From Gammaproteobacteria bacterium (GTDB taxonomy: Bacteria > Pseudomonadota > Gammaproteobacteria > Nevskiales > Nevskiaceae): a DNA stretch of 61,921 nucleotides. The stretch spans positions 1 to 61,921 of the forward strand of contig JAPLSA010000016.1 in the NCBI GenBank assembly GCA_026398815.1, in the 5' to 3' direction. The stretch's first letter is position 1; every line of letters begins with the position of its first letter. The notes beneath the pieces are model-generated. The model was given only the letters and a program-made list of their open reading frames with translations, made no database searches and was not told where the DNA came from. Below are positions 1-9,328 of this stretch, in pieces. The translations under genes and the position numbers were made by a program.

Positions 1-891
1 ACTACGCACGGTCAACTGTAGCTTACAACGATCTCCGATGATGTTGTGCTTCGTGCCGCAGTGAATCGAACCGACGGTAATCACCGCGGCGTCGCCCGGC
101 GCGATTTCCCGCGCTACGACAGATTGCAGATCGACGATCAAGTGCGCCGCCATCACGACCGGATCGATCGTCGTGTTGGGGTGCGCGCCGTGACCGCCGC
201 GGCCGAACAACGTGATGTCGACCGTGTCGACGTTCGCCAGCGCGAAGCCCGCGCGATAGCCGACCGTCCCCGTCGCCAAGCGCGGCGAGCAGTGCAACGC
301 CAGCGCAAGATCGGGCTTCTTCCACCGCGTGAACAAACCGTCTTCGAGCATCTTCTCCGCGCCGCCGACGGTCTCCTCCGCCGGCTGGCCGATGAACATG
401 ATCGTGCCGCGCCACTGATCGCGATGCGCGGCCATGTACTGCGCCGTGCCGACGAGGCAGGTCATGTGCACGTCGTGACCGCAGGCGTGCATCACGCCGA
501 CATCCTTGCCGTCGAAGGTCGATTTCACCGTCGACGCGAACGGCAGGTCGACTTCCTCGGCCACCGGCAGCCCGTCCATGTCGGCACGCAGCGCGACGAC
601 CGGCCCAGGCTTGCCGCCCTTCAGCACCGCGACCACGCCATGACCGGCGACGCCGGTCTGCACCGTATAGCCCAGCGCCTGCAGGCGGCCGGCGATCCAG
701 GCGCCGGTCTCGACTTCGCGGTTCGACAGTTCCGGATGCGCGTGCAGGTGCCGGCGTGCGCTGATCACGTCCGCCATCACGCCGTCGACCAGCCCATCGG
801 CCCGCTGCTGCAGACCGGCGTCGGCAGCCTGCGCGGCTGCGCTCGCCAGCAGGCCCAGCAGCAGCACGGGGAACACCAGGGGAAGCTTCAT
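1..891 (-). CDS. M20-family amidohydrolase, exported (3' end cut by window edge)
   Basis: The reading frame starts at ATG 891 and runs off the left edge, so only 297 N-terminal residues are visible and no stop is seen. It opens with a typical Sec signal peptide (charged start, Leu-rich core, ASAAAQA cleavage region), so the enzyme is probably periplasmic. It then shows the metallopeptidase M20/amidohydrolase pattern: HLHAHPELS near residue 48, ALRADMDGLP, the metal-binding HACGHDVH and GQPAEE. Family members hydrolyse N-acyl amino acids, hippurate or similar amides using two metal ions. The substrate cannot be told from sequence. It lies 31 bp downstream of the GNAT gene on the same strand and may be co-transcribed with it. 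Confidence 0.85.
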   Translation of the reverse strand, partial: MKLPLVFPVLLLGLLASAAAQAADAGLQQRADGLVDGVMADVISARRHLHAHPELSNREVETGAWIAGRLQALGYTVQTGVAGHGVVAVLKGGKPGPVVALRADMDGLPVAEEVDLPFASTVKSTFDGKDVGVMHACGHDVHMTCLVGTAQYMAAHRDQWRGTIMFIGQPAEETVGGAEKMLEDGLFTRWKKPDLALALHCSPRLATGTVGYRAGFALANVDTVDITLFGRGGHGAHPNTTIDPVVMAAHLIVDLQSVVAREIAPGDAAVITVGSIHCGTKHNIIGDRCKLQLTVRS

Positions 892-922
892 CGCCGCAGA
901 TCCGGACCGGGAATGGCCCAGA

Positions 923-1405
923 TTAGCGGCTGCCCGTCGCGAACGTTTGCAGCGCGTCGCCGGTCAGCCGGAAAATCCGCCATTCCTGCATCAGCCTGGC
1001 GCCGAGCCTTTCGTAGAAGCCGATCGCCGGCGCGTTCCAGTCGAGCACCGACCATTCCAGCCGGCCGCAGCCGCGCGCCACGGCGATCTGCGCCAGCTGC
1101 CGCAGCAAGGCCTTGCCGTAGCCCTTGCCGCGATGGGCGGGTTCGACGAACAGGTCTTCCAGGTACAGCCCGCGCCGGCTCAGGAACGTGGAGAAGTTGT
1201 GGAAGTACAGCGCGAAACCGACCGCCACACCCTCGGCGCGGGCGATCAGGCATTCGGCACCGGGCGCGCTGCCGAACAGCGCCGCCTGCAGGCTGGCCTC
1301 GGTCGCCACCACCTCGTGCGACAGCTTTTCGTAGTCGGCCAGCGCGCGGATCAGATGCAGGATGGTCGGCACATCGGCCGCCGTTGCCGGGGTGATCGAC
1401 AGCAT
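923..1405 (-). CDS. GNAT-family N-acetyltransferase
   Basis: A 160-residue single-domain GNAT protein. The acetyl-CoA site is clear in LYLEDLFVEPAHRGKGYGKALL (R/Q-x-x-G-x-G/A type: RGKGYG), followed by NAPAIGFYERLGA typical of motif B. The LEDLFV and YEKL features resemble the diamine (spermidine/spermine) acetyltransferase branch, but the substrate is not certain. An in-frame ATG 45 nt upstream lies inside kup; I prefer ATG 1405 because the protein then starts directly with the GNAT beta-1 strand (MLSITPATAAD) and has GAGAG about 7 nt upstream. It begins 10 nt after the kup stop codon, suggesting one transcript. Confidence 0.85.
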   Translation of the reverse strand: MLSITPATAADVPTILHLIRALADYEKLSHEVVATEASLQAALFGSAPGAECLIARAEGVAVGFALYFHNFSTFLSRRGLYLEDLFVEPAHRGKGYGKALLRQLAQIAVARGCGRLEWSVLDWNAPAIGFYERLGARLMQEWRIFRLTGDALQTFATGSR

Positions 1406-1415
1406 CGGAGCGCTC

Positions 1416-3278
1416 TCAGATTTCGACATGGAAGCCCAGCTCGACGACATCCTCGGGCGGCAGGCTGTAGAAGTCGGTCGCCCGGACCGCGTTGTGGGCC
1501 ATGAAGGCGAACAGGTGGTCGCGCCACAGCGCCATGCCCGGCAGCGTGTCGGATGGGATCAGCGTCGCCCGGCCCAGGAAGTAGGTGACGTCGTCGATGT
1601 CGATGTCCAGGCCCAGCTGCTCGCTGAGGCGCAGCGCCACCGGCACATTCGGGGTCTGCATGAAGCCGTAGCGGATCACCAGCCGGTAGATGCCGGGCGC
1701 GATGCCCCAGCCGCGCAGCCGGTCGATGGCCGGCACACGCGGCTCGTCGGCCGTCTGCACGGTCAGCAGCACGATGCGCTGGTTCAGCACGCGATTGCGT
1801 TCGAGATGGCGCAGCAGATAGGCCGGCGCGTGGTCGCCGCCGGTCAGGTAGACGCCGGTACCGGGAATCAGGTGCGGCGGGTCGTACTTGACGCGCCGCG
1901 CCAGCGCCTCGGTGCTGACCTCGCCCTCGGCGATCCGGAGCTGCAGCAGCTTGCGGCCGCGGCTCCAGGTGGTCATCAAGGTGAAGATGCAGACCGCCAT
2001 CAGCAGCGGCACCCAGCCGCCGGCCATCACCTTCAGCAGGTTGGCGCCGAAGAACGCGAGGTCGATGACCAGGAACAGCAGCGCCAGCGGCAGCACCAGG
2101 GCGGGATGCCAGTCATGGCGACGGGCGACGAAGAACGCCAGCACCGTGGTCACCACCATGGTCGACGACACCGCGATGCCGTAGGCCGCCGCCAGGTTGC
2201 TCGACGAGCGGAACGACAGCACCAGCGCGATGCACAGCAGCATCAGCAGCCAGTTGACCGCAGGAATGTAGATCTGGCCCTGCTCGTCGCCGGAGGTCTG
2301 GATGATGGTCAGGCGCGGCAACTGGCCGAGCTGCACCAGCTGGCGGGTCAGCGAAAACGCGCCGGTGATCATCGCCTGCGAGGCGATCACGGTGGCGAAG
2401 GTGGTCAGCCCGATCAGCGGGTAGCGCATCCAGCCCGGCGCCAGCTGGTAGAACGGGTTGTGCAGACCATCGCCGCCGTCGAGGATCAGGGCGCCCTGGC
2501 CGTAGTAGTTCAGCAGCAGCGCCGGCAGCACCAGCAGCAGCCAGGCGCGGCGGATCGGCGAACGCCCGAAGTGGCCCATGTCGGCATACAGCGCCTCGGC
2601 GCCGGTGACGACCAGGAACACCGAGCTGAGCACCAGGAAGCCGGTGCTGCCGTTGCGGATGAAGAAGTCGACCGCATGGGTCGGCGACAACGCCACCAGC
2701 ACCGCCGGATTGCCGACCACGCCGTGCACGCCGAGCGCGGCCAGGGTCAGGAACCAGAGGGTCATGCCGGGACCGAACAGCGCGCCGATGCCGCCGGTGC
2801 CGCGCTGCTGCATCAGGAAGATGCCGACGATGATCAGCAGGGTCAGCGGCACCACCAGCCCGTGCAGCGCCGGGGCCGCCACGCTCAGGCCCTCGATCGC
2901 CGACAGCACCGAGATCGCCGGAGTGATCGCGCCATCGCCGTACAGCAGCGCCGCGCCGAACAGGCCGAGCAGCATCAGCAGGTAGCGCTGCGAACCGCGC
3001 CGTGCGCGCCAGGGATTGAGCAGCGCCACCAGTGCGATGGTGCCGCCCTCGCCCCTGTTGTCGGCGCGCAGCACGATCGTCAGGTACTTCAGCGTCACCA
3101 CCAGCATCAGCGCCCAGGTGATCAGGCTGAGCACGCCAAGCACATTGGCCGGCGTCGGCGCGATGCCGTGCTCGCCGTAGAAGCATTCCCGCAGCGCGTA
3201 GATCGGGCTGGTGCCGATGTCGCCGTACACAACACCGAGCGCGGCAACGCTCAGGCTCAGGGTCTTGCGGTCGTGCAT
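1416..3278 (-). CDS. kup: Low-affinity potassium transporter Kup
   Basis: 620 residues, the usual length of the KUP/HAK/KT family. The N-terminal signature GVVYGDIGTSPIYALRECF is diagnostic. About 12 hydrophobic membrane segments fill residues 1-430 (for example LSLITWALMLVVTL and YLLMLLGLFGAALLYGDGAIT), followed by a hydrophilic cytoplasmic C-terminus. The protein takes up K+ together with protons across the inner membrane. The ATG start is directly followed by the conserved N-terminus. It is separated from dapB by about 40 bp and from the downstream GNAT gene by 10 bp. Confidence 0.95.
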   Translation of the reverse strand: MHDRKTLSLSVAALGVVYGDIGTSPIYALRECFYGEHGIAPTPANVLGVLSLITWALMLVVTLKYLTIVLRADNRGEGGTIALVALLNPWRARRGSQRYLLMLLGLFGAALLYGDGAITPAISVLSAIEGLSVAAPALHGLVVPLTLLIIVGIFLMQQRGTGGIGALFGPGMTLWFLTLAALGVHGVVGNPAVLVALSPTHAVDFFIRNGSTGFLVLSSVFLVVTGAEALYADMGHFGRSPIRRAWLLLVLPALLLNYYGQGALILDGGDGLHNPFYQLAPGWMRYPLIGLTTFATVIASQAMITGAFSLTRQLVQLGQLPRLTIIQTSGDEQGQIYIPAVNWLLMLLCIALVLSFRSSSNLAAAYGIAVSSTMVVTTVLAFFVARRHDWHPALVLPLALLFLVIDLAFFGANLLKVMAGGWVPLLMAVCIFTLMTTWSRGRKLLQLRIAEGEVSTEALARRVKYDPPHLIPGTGVYLTGGDHAPAYLLRHLERNRVLNQRIVLLTVQTADEPRVPAIDRLRGWGIAPGIYRLVIRYGFMQTPNVPVALRLSEQLGLDIDIDDVTYFLGRATLIPSDTLPGMALWRDHLFAFMAHNAVRATDFYSLPPEDVVELGFHVEI

Positions 3279-3319
3279 CGCCGGGGTGAGGAAGGAATAG
3301 GCACCACGCCGACTTTAAT

Positions 3320-4135
3320 TCAGCCGTTCAGGCCAAGCACATCGCGCATCGAATAGAGCCCGGCCGGCCGGCCGGCCAGCCATTCGGCCGCGCGCAGCGC
3401 GCCGCTGGCGAAGTTGGTACGGCTGCTCGCCCGATGGGAAATCTCCACCCGCTCGCCATCGCCGAGGAACAGCACCGTGTGATCGCCGACCACGTCGCCG
3501 CCACGCACGGTGGCGAAGCCGATGGTCTCGCGCTTGCGCGGGCCGATCTGGCCTTCGCGGCCGTAGATCGCGTTGCTGCGCAGATCGCGCTCGAGGCCGG
3601 CGGCGGCGGCTTCGCCGAAGGCCAGCGCGGTGCCGCTCGGCGAATCGACCTTGTGGCGGTGATGGGCTTCGACGATCTCGACGTCATAGTCGTCGCCCAG
3701 GGTGCGCGCCGCCAGTTCGACCAGCTTCAGCGCAACGTTGACGCCAACCGAATAGTTGGCGGCGATGCAGACCGGAATCTCGCGGGCGGCGGCCGTGATC
3801 GCCTCCTTCTGCTCCGGCGTGAAGCCGGTGGTGCCGATCACTATCGGCCGCCGCGCCGCGACACAGGCCGCCAACGCCGCCAGCGTCGCCGCCGGACTGG
3901 TGAAATCAATCAACACAGCGGTCGCCGCCAGCGCGGCGGGCAGCTGGTCGGTCAGCGCCACGCCAGCCGGGGCGACGCCGATCAGGGTGCCGGCATCGCT
4001 GCCGAGCAAGGGATGGCCGCTGCGTTCGATGGCGGCGCCCAGACGCAGGGTCGGCGTGCGCAGGGTGCTGTCGATCAGCGCGCGTCCCATGCGGCCGGAG
4101 GCGCCCAGGATGGCAATGGCAAGAGGCTGGTTCAT
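3320..4135 (-). CDS. dapB: 4-hydroxy-tetrahydrodipicolinate reductase DapB
   Basis: 271 residues, the standard DapB length. The N-terminal Rossmann fingerprint GASGRMG binds NAD(P)[11 protein letters not shown] is the conserved mid-domain, and [16 protein letters not shown] contains the substrate-binding histidines and the catalytic lysine. The enzyme makes tetrahydrodipicolinate for lysine and diaminopimelate (peptidoglycan) synthesis in the cytoplasm. The position just after dnaJ matches Pseudomonas and relatives, where carAB usually follows; here kup follows instead. Confidence 0.97.
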   Translation of the reverse strand: MNQPLAIAILGASGRMGRALIDSTLRTPTLRLGAAIERSGHPLLGSDAGTLIGVAPAGVALTDQLPAALAATAVLIDFTSPAATLAALAACVAARRPIVIGTTGFTPEQKEAITAAAREIPVCIAANYSVGVNVALKLVELAARTLGDDYDVEIVEAHHRHKVDSPSGTALAFGEAAAAGLERDLRSNAIYGREGQIGPRKRETIGFATVRGGDVVGDHTVLFLGDGERVEISHRASSRTNFASGALRAAEWLAGRPAGLYSMRDVLGLNG

Positions 4136-4187
4136 GGCGAAAATTTTTCGGATCGTGACGTTGACGGGTGGCGCGGCGCGGCAGCGC

Positions 4188-5306
4188 TCAGCCCGGCTTG
4201 ATGTGCTGCTCGAAGAACTGCTTGGCCTTCGACAGCCAGGAACTGGCGGCCGGGCTGTGCTTGTCGCCGCCCTTGTCGACCGTTTCGCCGAATTCCTTGA
4301 GCAGGTCCTTCTGCTTGCGCGTCAGGTGCACCGGCGTCTCGACGATCACGCTGCACAGCAAATCGCCCTGCGGGCCGCCGCGCACCGGCTTGACGCCCAA
4401 CCCACGCAGACGGAACACCTTGCCGCTCTGCGTGCCTTCGGGAACCGTGAGCTTGGCGCGGCCGTTCAGCGTCGGCACGTCCATCTCGCCGCCGAGCGCG
4501 GCCACCACGAAGCCGACCGGCACCTGACAGTGAAGGTCGTTGTTGTCGCGCTCGAAAATCTCGTGCGGCTTCACTTCCACCTGCACGTAAAGGTCGCCAG
4601 CCGGCGCATTGCGCTCGCCCGGTTCGCCCTCGCCGGTCAGGCGGATGCGATCACCGGTGTCGACACCCGGCGGGATCTTCACTTCCAGCGTCTTTTCGTT
4701 GCGGGTCTTGCCGACGCCGCGGCAGGACTTGCAGGTATCGGTGACCAAGGTGCCGCGCCCCCGGCAGGCCGGGCAGCTCTGCTGCAGCACGAAGAAGCCC
4801 TGCTGCACGCGCACCTGGCCCTGGCCGCGGCAGGTGCCGCATTGCGGCGCCGCCTTGCCGTCGGCGGTGCCGTTGCCGTTGCAGGGCTCGCAGTCGCGAA
4901 CGGTGGGGATCTTGATCGTTTCGGTGGTGCCGAACACTGCCTGTTCCAGCGACAGCTCGATGCGGTAGCGCAGGTCCGCACCGCGCCGAGGGCCGCCGCG
5001 ACCACCGCCGAAGATGTCCGAGAACACGTCGCCGAAGATGTCGGCGAAGCCGCCGCCGAAGTCGCTGCCGCCACCACCGCGCTGCAAGCCTTCGTGGCCG
5101 TACTTGTCGTAGACGGCGCGCTTCTGCGCATCGGTCAGGACTTCGTAGGCTTCGTTGGCTTCCTTGAATTTCTCCTCGGCCGACTTGTCGCCCGGGTTGC
5201 GATCCGGGTGCAGCTTCATCGCCAGCTTGCGATAGGCCTTCTTCAGTTCGTCATCGGTCGTGCTCTTGGCGACGCCGAGGACTTCGTAGTAATCGCGCTT
5301 GCTCAT
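4188..5306 (-). CDS. dnaJ: Chaperone DnaJ (Hsp40)
   Basis: 372 residues with the complete type-I layout. The J domain (residues 1-70) holds the HPD motif in LHPDRNPG that stimulates the DnaK ATPase. A Gly/Phe-rich stretch (about 75-110) follows, then four CxxCxGxG-type zinc motifs ([32 protein letters not shown]), then the substrate-binding beta domains. It presents unfolded proteins to DnaK in the cytoplasm. A strong terminator lies between dnaK and dnaJ, so dnaJ may need read-through or its own promoter. Confidence 0.97.
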   Translation of the reverse strand: MSKRDYYEVLGVAKSTTDDELKKAYRKLAMKLHPDRNPGDKSAEEKFKEANEAYEVLTDAQKRAVYDKYGHEGLQRGGGGSDFGGGFADIFGDVFSDIFGGGRGGPRRGADLRYRIELSLEQAVFGTTETIKIPTVRDCEPCNGNGTADGKAAPQCGTCRGQGQVRVQQGFFVLQQSCPACRGRGTLVTDTCKSCRGVGKTRNEKTLEVKIPPGVDTGDRIRLTGEGEPGERNAPAGDLYVQVEVKPHEIFERDNNDLHCQVPVGFVVAALGGEMDVPTLNGRAKLTVPEGTQSGKVFRLRGLGVKPVRGGPQGDLLCSVIVETPVHLTRKQKDLLKEFGETVDKGGDKHSPAASSWLSKAKQFFEQHIKPG

Positions 5307-5389
5307 GATCTCGGTAAGGCAGACGGCATCAGGGGTGTGGCGATGCGGAACGGCATCTTGATGAATCCGGTGCGGGTGTCCTGTGACGC

Positions 5390-5444
5390 AAAAAGGCGGG
5401 AGGCCTGAGAGCGGCCATCAGGCGACGCTCCCATGCCTCCCGCC
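5390..5444 (-). terminator. Rho-independent terminator after dnaK
   Basis: Read on the minus strand, GGCGGGAGGC (5444-5435) pairs with GCCTCCCGCC (5404-5395), a perfect 10-bp stem, followed at once by five U residues (5394-5390). This is a textbook intrinsic terminator at the dnaK 3' end. It splits dnaK from dnaJ and may set the DnaK:DnaJ ratio by partial read-through. Confidence 0.85.
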
Positions 5445-5459
5445 GGACCTTCCGACGTC

Positions 5460-7394
5460 TTACTTCTTGTCCTTCACTTCGGTGAACTCGGCATCGACGA
5501 CATCGCCATCGGCGCCGCCCGGAGCCGCACCAGCGCCGGCACCGGCCTCGGCACCCGGCGCACCGCCGGCAGCACTGGCCTTGGCGTAGGCCCGCTCGGC
5601 CAGCTTGCCGCTGGCAGCGGCCAGCGCCTCGGTCTTGGCGGTGATCGCGTCCTTGTCCGAGCCCTTCAGCGCCTCGCGCAGCTCGGCAATCGCCGATTCG
5701 ATCGCCTTCTTCTCGTCTTCGGCCACTTCCGAGGCCAGATCCTTCAGCGACTTCTCCACACCGTGGATCATCTGGTCACCCTGGTTGCGGGCGGTGATCA
5801 GCTCGTTGAACTTGCGGTCCTCGTCGGCATGGGCCTCGGCGTCCTTGATCATCTTCTTGATCTCGTCGTCGCTCAGGCCGGAGTTGGCCTTGACGACGAT
5901 CGACTGCGACTTGCCGGTGGCCTTGTCCTTCGCCGACACGTTCAGAATGCCGTTGGCGTCGATGTCGAAGGTCACCTCGACCTGCGGCACGCCACGCGGC
6001 GCCGGCGGAATGTCCTGCAGATCGAACTTGCCGAGCGACTTGTTGGCGCTGGCGATCTCGCGCTCGCCCTGCAGCACGTGCACGGTCACCGCGCCCTGGT
6101 TGTCGTCGGCGGTGGTGAAGGTTTCCGACTTGCGGGTCGGGATCGTGGTGTTCTTGTCGATCAGCTTGGTCATCTTGCCGCCCAGCGTCTCGATGCCCAG
6201 CGACAGCGGCGTCACGTCGAGCAGCAGCACGTCCTTGACGTCGCCGGCCAGCACCGCGCCCTGGATCGCCGCACCCACTGCGACGGCCTCGTCCGGGTTG
6301 ACGTCACGGCGCGGCTCGCGGCCGAACAGGCCCTTGACCGCGTCCTGCACCTTCGGCATGCGGGTCTGGCCACCGACCAGGATCACTTCCTGGATCTCGG
6401 AAGCCGACAGACCGGCATCCTTCAGCGCCACCTTGCAAGGCTCCAGCGTCTTGGCCACGAGATCATCGACCAGCGACTCCAGCTTGGCGCGGGTCATCTT
6501 GATGTTCAGATGCTTCGGGCCGGTCGCATCCGCCGTGATGTACGGCAGGTTGACGTCGGTCTGGGTCGTCGACGACAGCTCGATCTTGGCCTTCTCGGCC
6601 GCTTCCTTCAGACGCTGCAGCGCCAGCGGATCGTTCTTCAGGTTGATGCCCGATTCCTTCTTGAACTCCTCGACGATGTAGTCGATGACGCGCATGTCGA
6701 AGTCTTCGCCACCGAGGAAGGTGTCGCCATTGGTCGACAGCACTTCGAACTGGTGCTCGCCGTCGACTTCGGCGATCTCGATGATCGAGATGTCGAAAGT
6801 GCCGCCACCGAGGTCATAGACGGCGATCTTGCGGTCGCCCTTGACCTTGTCCATGCCGAAGGCGAGCGCGGCAGCAGTCGGCTCGTTGATGATGCGCTTG
6901 ACGTCGAGACCCGCGATGCGGCCGGCGTCCTTGGTCGCCTGGCGCTGGCTGTCGTTGAAGTAGGCCGGCACCGTGATGACCGCCTCGGTGACCTTCTCGC
7001 CGAGATAGTCCTCGGCGGTCTTCTTCATCTTGATCAGCACTTCGGCGGAAATCTGCTGGGCCGCCATCGGCTTGCCGCGCGCTTCGACCCAGGCGTCGCC
7101 ATTGGCGGCCTTGACGATCTTGTACGGCACCATCGCGATGTCCTTCTGCACCACCGAGTCGTCGAAACGGCGACCGATCAGGCGCTTCACGGCATACAGC
7201 GTGTTGTGCGGGTTGGTGACTGCCTGACGCTTGGCCGGACGGCCAACGGTGGTCTGGCCGTCTTCCTGGTAAGCGACGACCGACGGCGTGGTGCGCTCGC
7301 CTTCGGCGTTCTCGATGACCTTGGCGGTGCCGCCTTCCATGATCGCGACGCAGGAATTGGTGGTGCCGAGGTCGATGCCGATGATCTTGGCCAT
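5460..7394 (-). CDS. dnaK: Chaperone DnaK (Hsp70)
   Basis: 644 residues, close to E. coli DnaK. The ATPase domain begins [13 protein letters not shown] and contains DLGGGTFD and the [10 protein letters not shown] segment. The substrate-binding domain follows ([17 protein letters not shown] linker region), then a helical lid and a Gly/Ala-rich tail ending in acidic residues ([14 protein letters not shown]), as in E. coli. It is the ATP-driven cytosolic chaperone working with DnaJ and GrpE. A sigma-32-like element lies upstream (7438-7465). Confidence 0.98.
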   Translation of the reverse strand: MAKIIGIDLGTTNSCVAIMEGGTAKVIENAEGERTTPSVVAYQEDGQTTVGRPAKRQAVTNPHNTLYAVKRLIGRRFDDSVVQKDIAMVPYKIVKAANGDAWVEARGKPMAAQQISAEVLIKMKKTAEDYLGEKVTEAVITVPAYFNDSQRQATKDAGRIAGLDVKRIINEPTAAALAFGMDKVKGDRKIAVYDLGGGTFDISIIEIAEVDGEHQFEVLSTNGDTFLGGEDFDMRVIDYIVEEFKKESGINLKNDPLALQRLKEAAEKAKIELSSTTQTDVNLPYITADATGPKHLNIKMTRAKLESLVDDLVAKTLEPCKVALKDAGLSASEIQEVILVGGQTRMPKVQDAVKGLFGREPRRDVNPDEAVAVGAAIQGAVLAGDVKDVLLLDVTPLSLGIETLGGKMTKLIDKNTTIPTRKSETFTTADDNQGAVTVHVLQGEREIASANKSLGKFDLQDIPPAPRGVPQVEVTFDIDANGILNVSAKDKATGKSQSIVVKANSGLSDDEIKKMIKDAEAHADEDRKFNELITARNQGDQMIHGVEKSLKDLASEVAEDEKKAIESAIAELREALKGSDKDAITAKTEALAAASGKLAERAYAKASAAGGAPGAEAGAGAGAAPGGADGDVVDAEFTEVKDKK

Positions 7395-7437
7395 GGTGTT
7401 GATTACTCCAGTGTTCGGTGAGTTATTGATGCAGGCT

Positions 7438-7465
7438 ATTTGTTGGCGGGCAGCAGGCTTTCAAG
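7438..7465 (-). promoter_or_regulatory. Candidate sigma-32 (heat-shock) promoter of dnaK
   Basis: On the minus strand CTTGAA (7465-7460) matches the sigma-32 -35 element exactly. After 13 nt comes CCAACAAAT, a partial match to the CCCCATNTA -10 element. It sits about 45-70 nt before the dnaK start. The -10 half is weak, so this is tentative. Confidence 0.35.
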
Positions 7466-7472
7466 CTGCCAT

Positions 7473-7495
7473 CGGCGACGCGAGGGGCGTCGCCG
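7473..7495 (-). other. Hairpin between grpE and dnaK
   Basis: CGGCGACG and CGTCGCCG form an 8-bp perfect stem with a 7-nt loop directly after the grpE stop codon. No U-run follows on either strand, so it looks like an RNA-processing or stability hairpin rather than a terminator. Confidence 0.45.
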
Positions 7496-7497
7496 AC

Positions 7498-8037
7498 TTA
7501 CGGTGCTTTTGCGACGATGACCATCGCCGGGCGCAGCAGGCGCTCGTGCAGGCGATAACCCTTCTGCAGCACGCTGATCACGTAATTCGGCGCAACGTCG
7601 GCGCTGGGCACGGCCGACACGGCTTCATGCAGGTCCGGATTGAACGGCTGGCCGGCCGGGTCGACGATGCTGATGCCGTGCTTGTCGAAGAACTTCAGCA
7701 GCTGGCCGTGGGTCAGGGTCATGCCTTCGCCGATCGACGCCACCGTGGCTTCCGGGCTGCCGGCGGCCTTGATGCCGAGTTCGAGGCTGTCGTTGATCGC
7801 CAGCAGGTCGCCGAGCACCCGCTCGGTGCCGAACTTGCGGGCGCTGTCGATCTCGCGTTCGGCGCGCTTGCGCACGTTGTCGACTTCAGCCAACGCGCGC
7901 AGCTGCGCGTCGCGCGCCGTGCTGGCGGCGGCTTCGGCTTCGGTGAGGCGGGCGTTGAGCGCTTCGTATTCCTCGATCGACACCGAGGTACTGCTGGCCT
8001 CGGGCGCAGCCGAGGGCGTTGCGGATGATTCCGTCAT
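7498..8037 (-). CDS. grpE: Nucleotide exchange factor GrpE
   Basis: 179 residues. A variable acidic/Ala-Ser-rich N-terminus is followed by a long helix (EEYEALNARLTEAEAAAST) and the conserved GrpE core (ALAEVDNVRKRAEREI, LLKFFDKHGI, PFNPDLHEAVS, GYRLHERLLRPAMVIV). It dimerises and releases ADP from DnaK. I choose ATG 8037 because GGAAG lies 5 nt upstream; an in-frame ATG at 8049 would add four residues. It lies between hrcA and dnaK in the heat-shock operon. Confidence 0.95.
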   Translation of the reverse strand: MTESSATPSAAPEASSTSVSIEEYEALNARLTEAEAAASTARDAQLRALAEVDNVRKRAEREIDSARKFGTERVLGDLLAINDSLELGIKAAGSPEATVASIGEGMTLTHGQLLKFFDKHGISIVDPAGQPFNPDLHEAVSAVPSADVAPNYVISVLQKGYRLHERLLRPAMVIVAKAP

Positions 8038-8128
8038 CGTGGCTTCCAATCGGTTCGGGTGTTTCAGGCGGGTGAGTCGGCGGCGATGACGCCCCCGCGC
8101 CTCGCCTGCTCAGCCTTTTTGGGATGCT

Positions 8129-9178
8129 TCAGCGGCTTTCAAGGCCGGATCCCAGCCCGGTTCCCAGCAGGCGCGCGGTTTCCGAGACCAGCGGAATGAT
8201 CCGCTGGTAGGCCATCCGCGTCGGCCCGATGACGCCGAGCACGCCGGCCACCTGGCCGTCGATGGCATACGGCGCGGTGACCAGGCTGCAGCCGTCGAGC
8301 ACCTGGTAGCCGGATTCGCCGCCGATGAAGATCTGCACGCCGGACGCGGTCAGGCACTGGTCGAACAGGTCGAGCAGGTCGCGCTTCTGGTCGAGCACGT
8401 CGAACAGCCGGCGCAGGCGGCCGACGTCGGACAGCTCCTGGAAGCCGAGCAGGTTGGTGCCGCCGGCCAGCACGTAGTCGTCATCGGCGTCCTGCCCCTT
8501 CAGCGCCGCCTCGGCCAGCGCCGCCGCCTCGCCCAGCATCTGGTTGATGCGCTTCTGAGCTTCCACCAGCTCATCGGCCAAGGTCCGCCGCAGGCTCAGC
8601 AGATCGCGGCCGGCGAAGGTCTCGTTGATGATGTTGGCGTAGCGCTCCAGCTCCTGGGCGCTGTAGTCGCGGCCCATGTCGAGCACGCGGTTCTGCACCT
8701 CGCGCTGGTTGACCACCAGGATCGCCAGCACCCGTCCGCCGGACAGGTTCAGGAATTCGATCCGCCGCAGCACGGTGACATTGCGGCGAGGCACGGTGAC
8801 CACGCCGGCCATCGACGACAGCCGGCTGAGCAGGCCGGACACCGTCTGCAGCATGTCGGCCGACGACTTGTTGCCGGGGAGCAGCTCGCCGGCGATCCGC
8901 TCCAGCTCGGCGGCCGACAGCGGCTCGGGCGCCAGCAGCGTGTCGACGAAGTAGCGGTAGCCGGCCTGGGTCGGCACCCGGCCGGCCGAGGTATGCGGGC
9001 TGGCGACGAAACCGAGATCCTCGAGATCGGCCATCACATTGCGGATCGTCGCCGGACTGAGTTCCACCTTGAAGGCGCGCGCCAAGGTGCGCGAGCCGAC
9101 CGGCTGGCCATCCTGCAGATGGCGCTCGATCAGCAACTTCAGCAGTTCGGCGGCGCGGGGATCGAGTTTCTCGGACAT
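8129..9178 (-). CDS. hrcA: Heat-inducible transcription repressor HrcA
   Basis: About 349 residues. An N-terminal winged-helix DNA-binding domain (SRTLARAFKVELSPATIRNVMADLEDLGF, then HTSAGRVPTQAGYRYFVD) is followed by the GAF-like and dimerisation domains. HrcA represses heat-shock genes by binding CIRCE operators. I start at ATG 9178 (MSEKLDPRAAELLKLL); in-frame starts at 9184 and 9208 would add unconserved residues. I see no clear CIRCE element upstream of hrcA, grpE or dnaK, so the target is probably groESL elsewhere. Confidence 0.93.
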   Translation of the reverse strand: MSEKLDPRAAELLKLLIERHLQDGQPVGSRTLARAFKVELSPATIRNVMADLEDLGFVASPHTSAGRVPTQAGYRYFVDTLLAPEPLSAAELERIAGELLPGNKSSADMLQTVSGLLSRLSSMAGVVTVPRRNVTVLRRIEFLNLSGGRVLAILVVNQREVQNRVLDMGRDYSAQELERYANIINETFAGRDLLSLRRTLADELVEAQKRINQMLGEAAALAEAALKGQDADDDYVLAGGTNLLGFQELSDVGRLRRLFDVLDQKRDLLDLFDQCLTASGVQIFIGGESGYQVLDGCSLVTAPYAIDGQVAGVLGVIGPTRMAYQRIIPLVSETARLLGTGLGSGLESR

Positions 9179-9328
9179 GGGCATTGCAAGGTTCGGGCAG
9201 CACGGCACGGGCAGGCAAGAATCGCACGCAAACGGTGCGGCGCACCGGCCTTAGGTTTGCGGATTTCATGATAATTTGCGCTCAACTAGCAAAACCAAGT
9301 GCGCCGCCGGTCACCCCGACTGTCCCCC

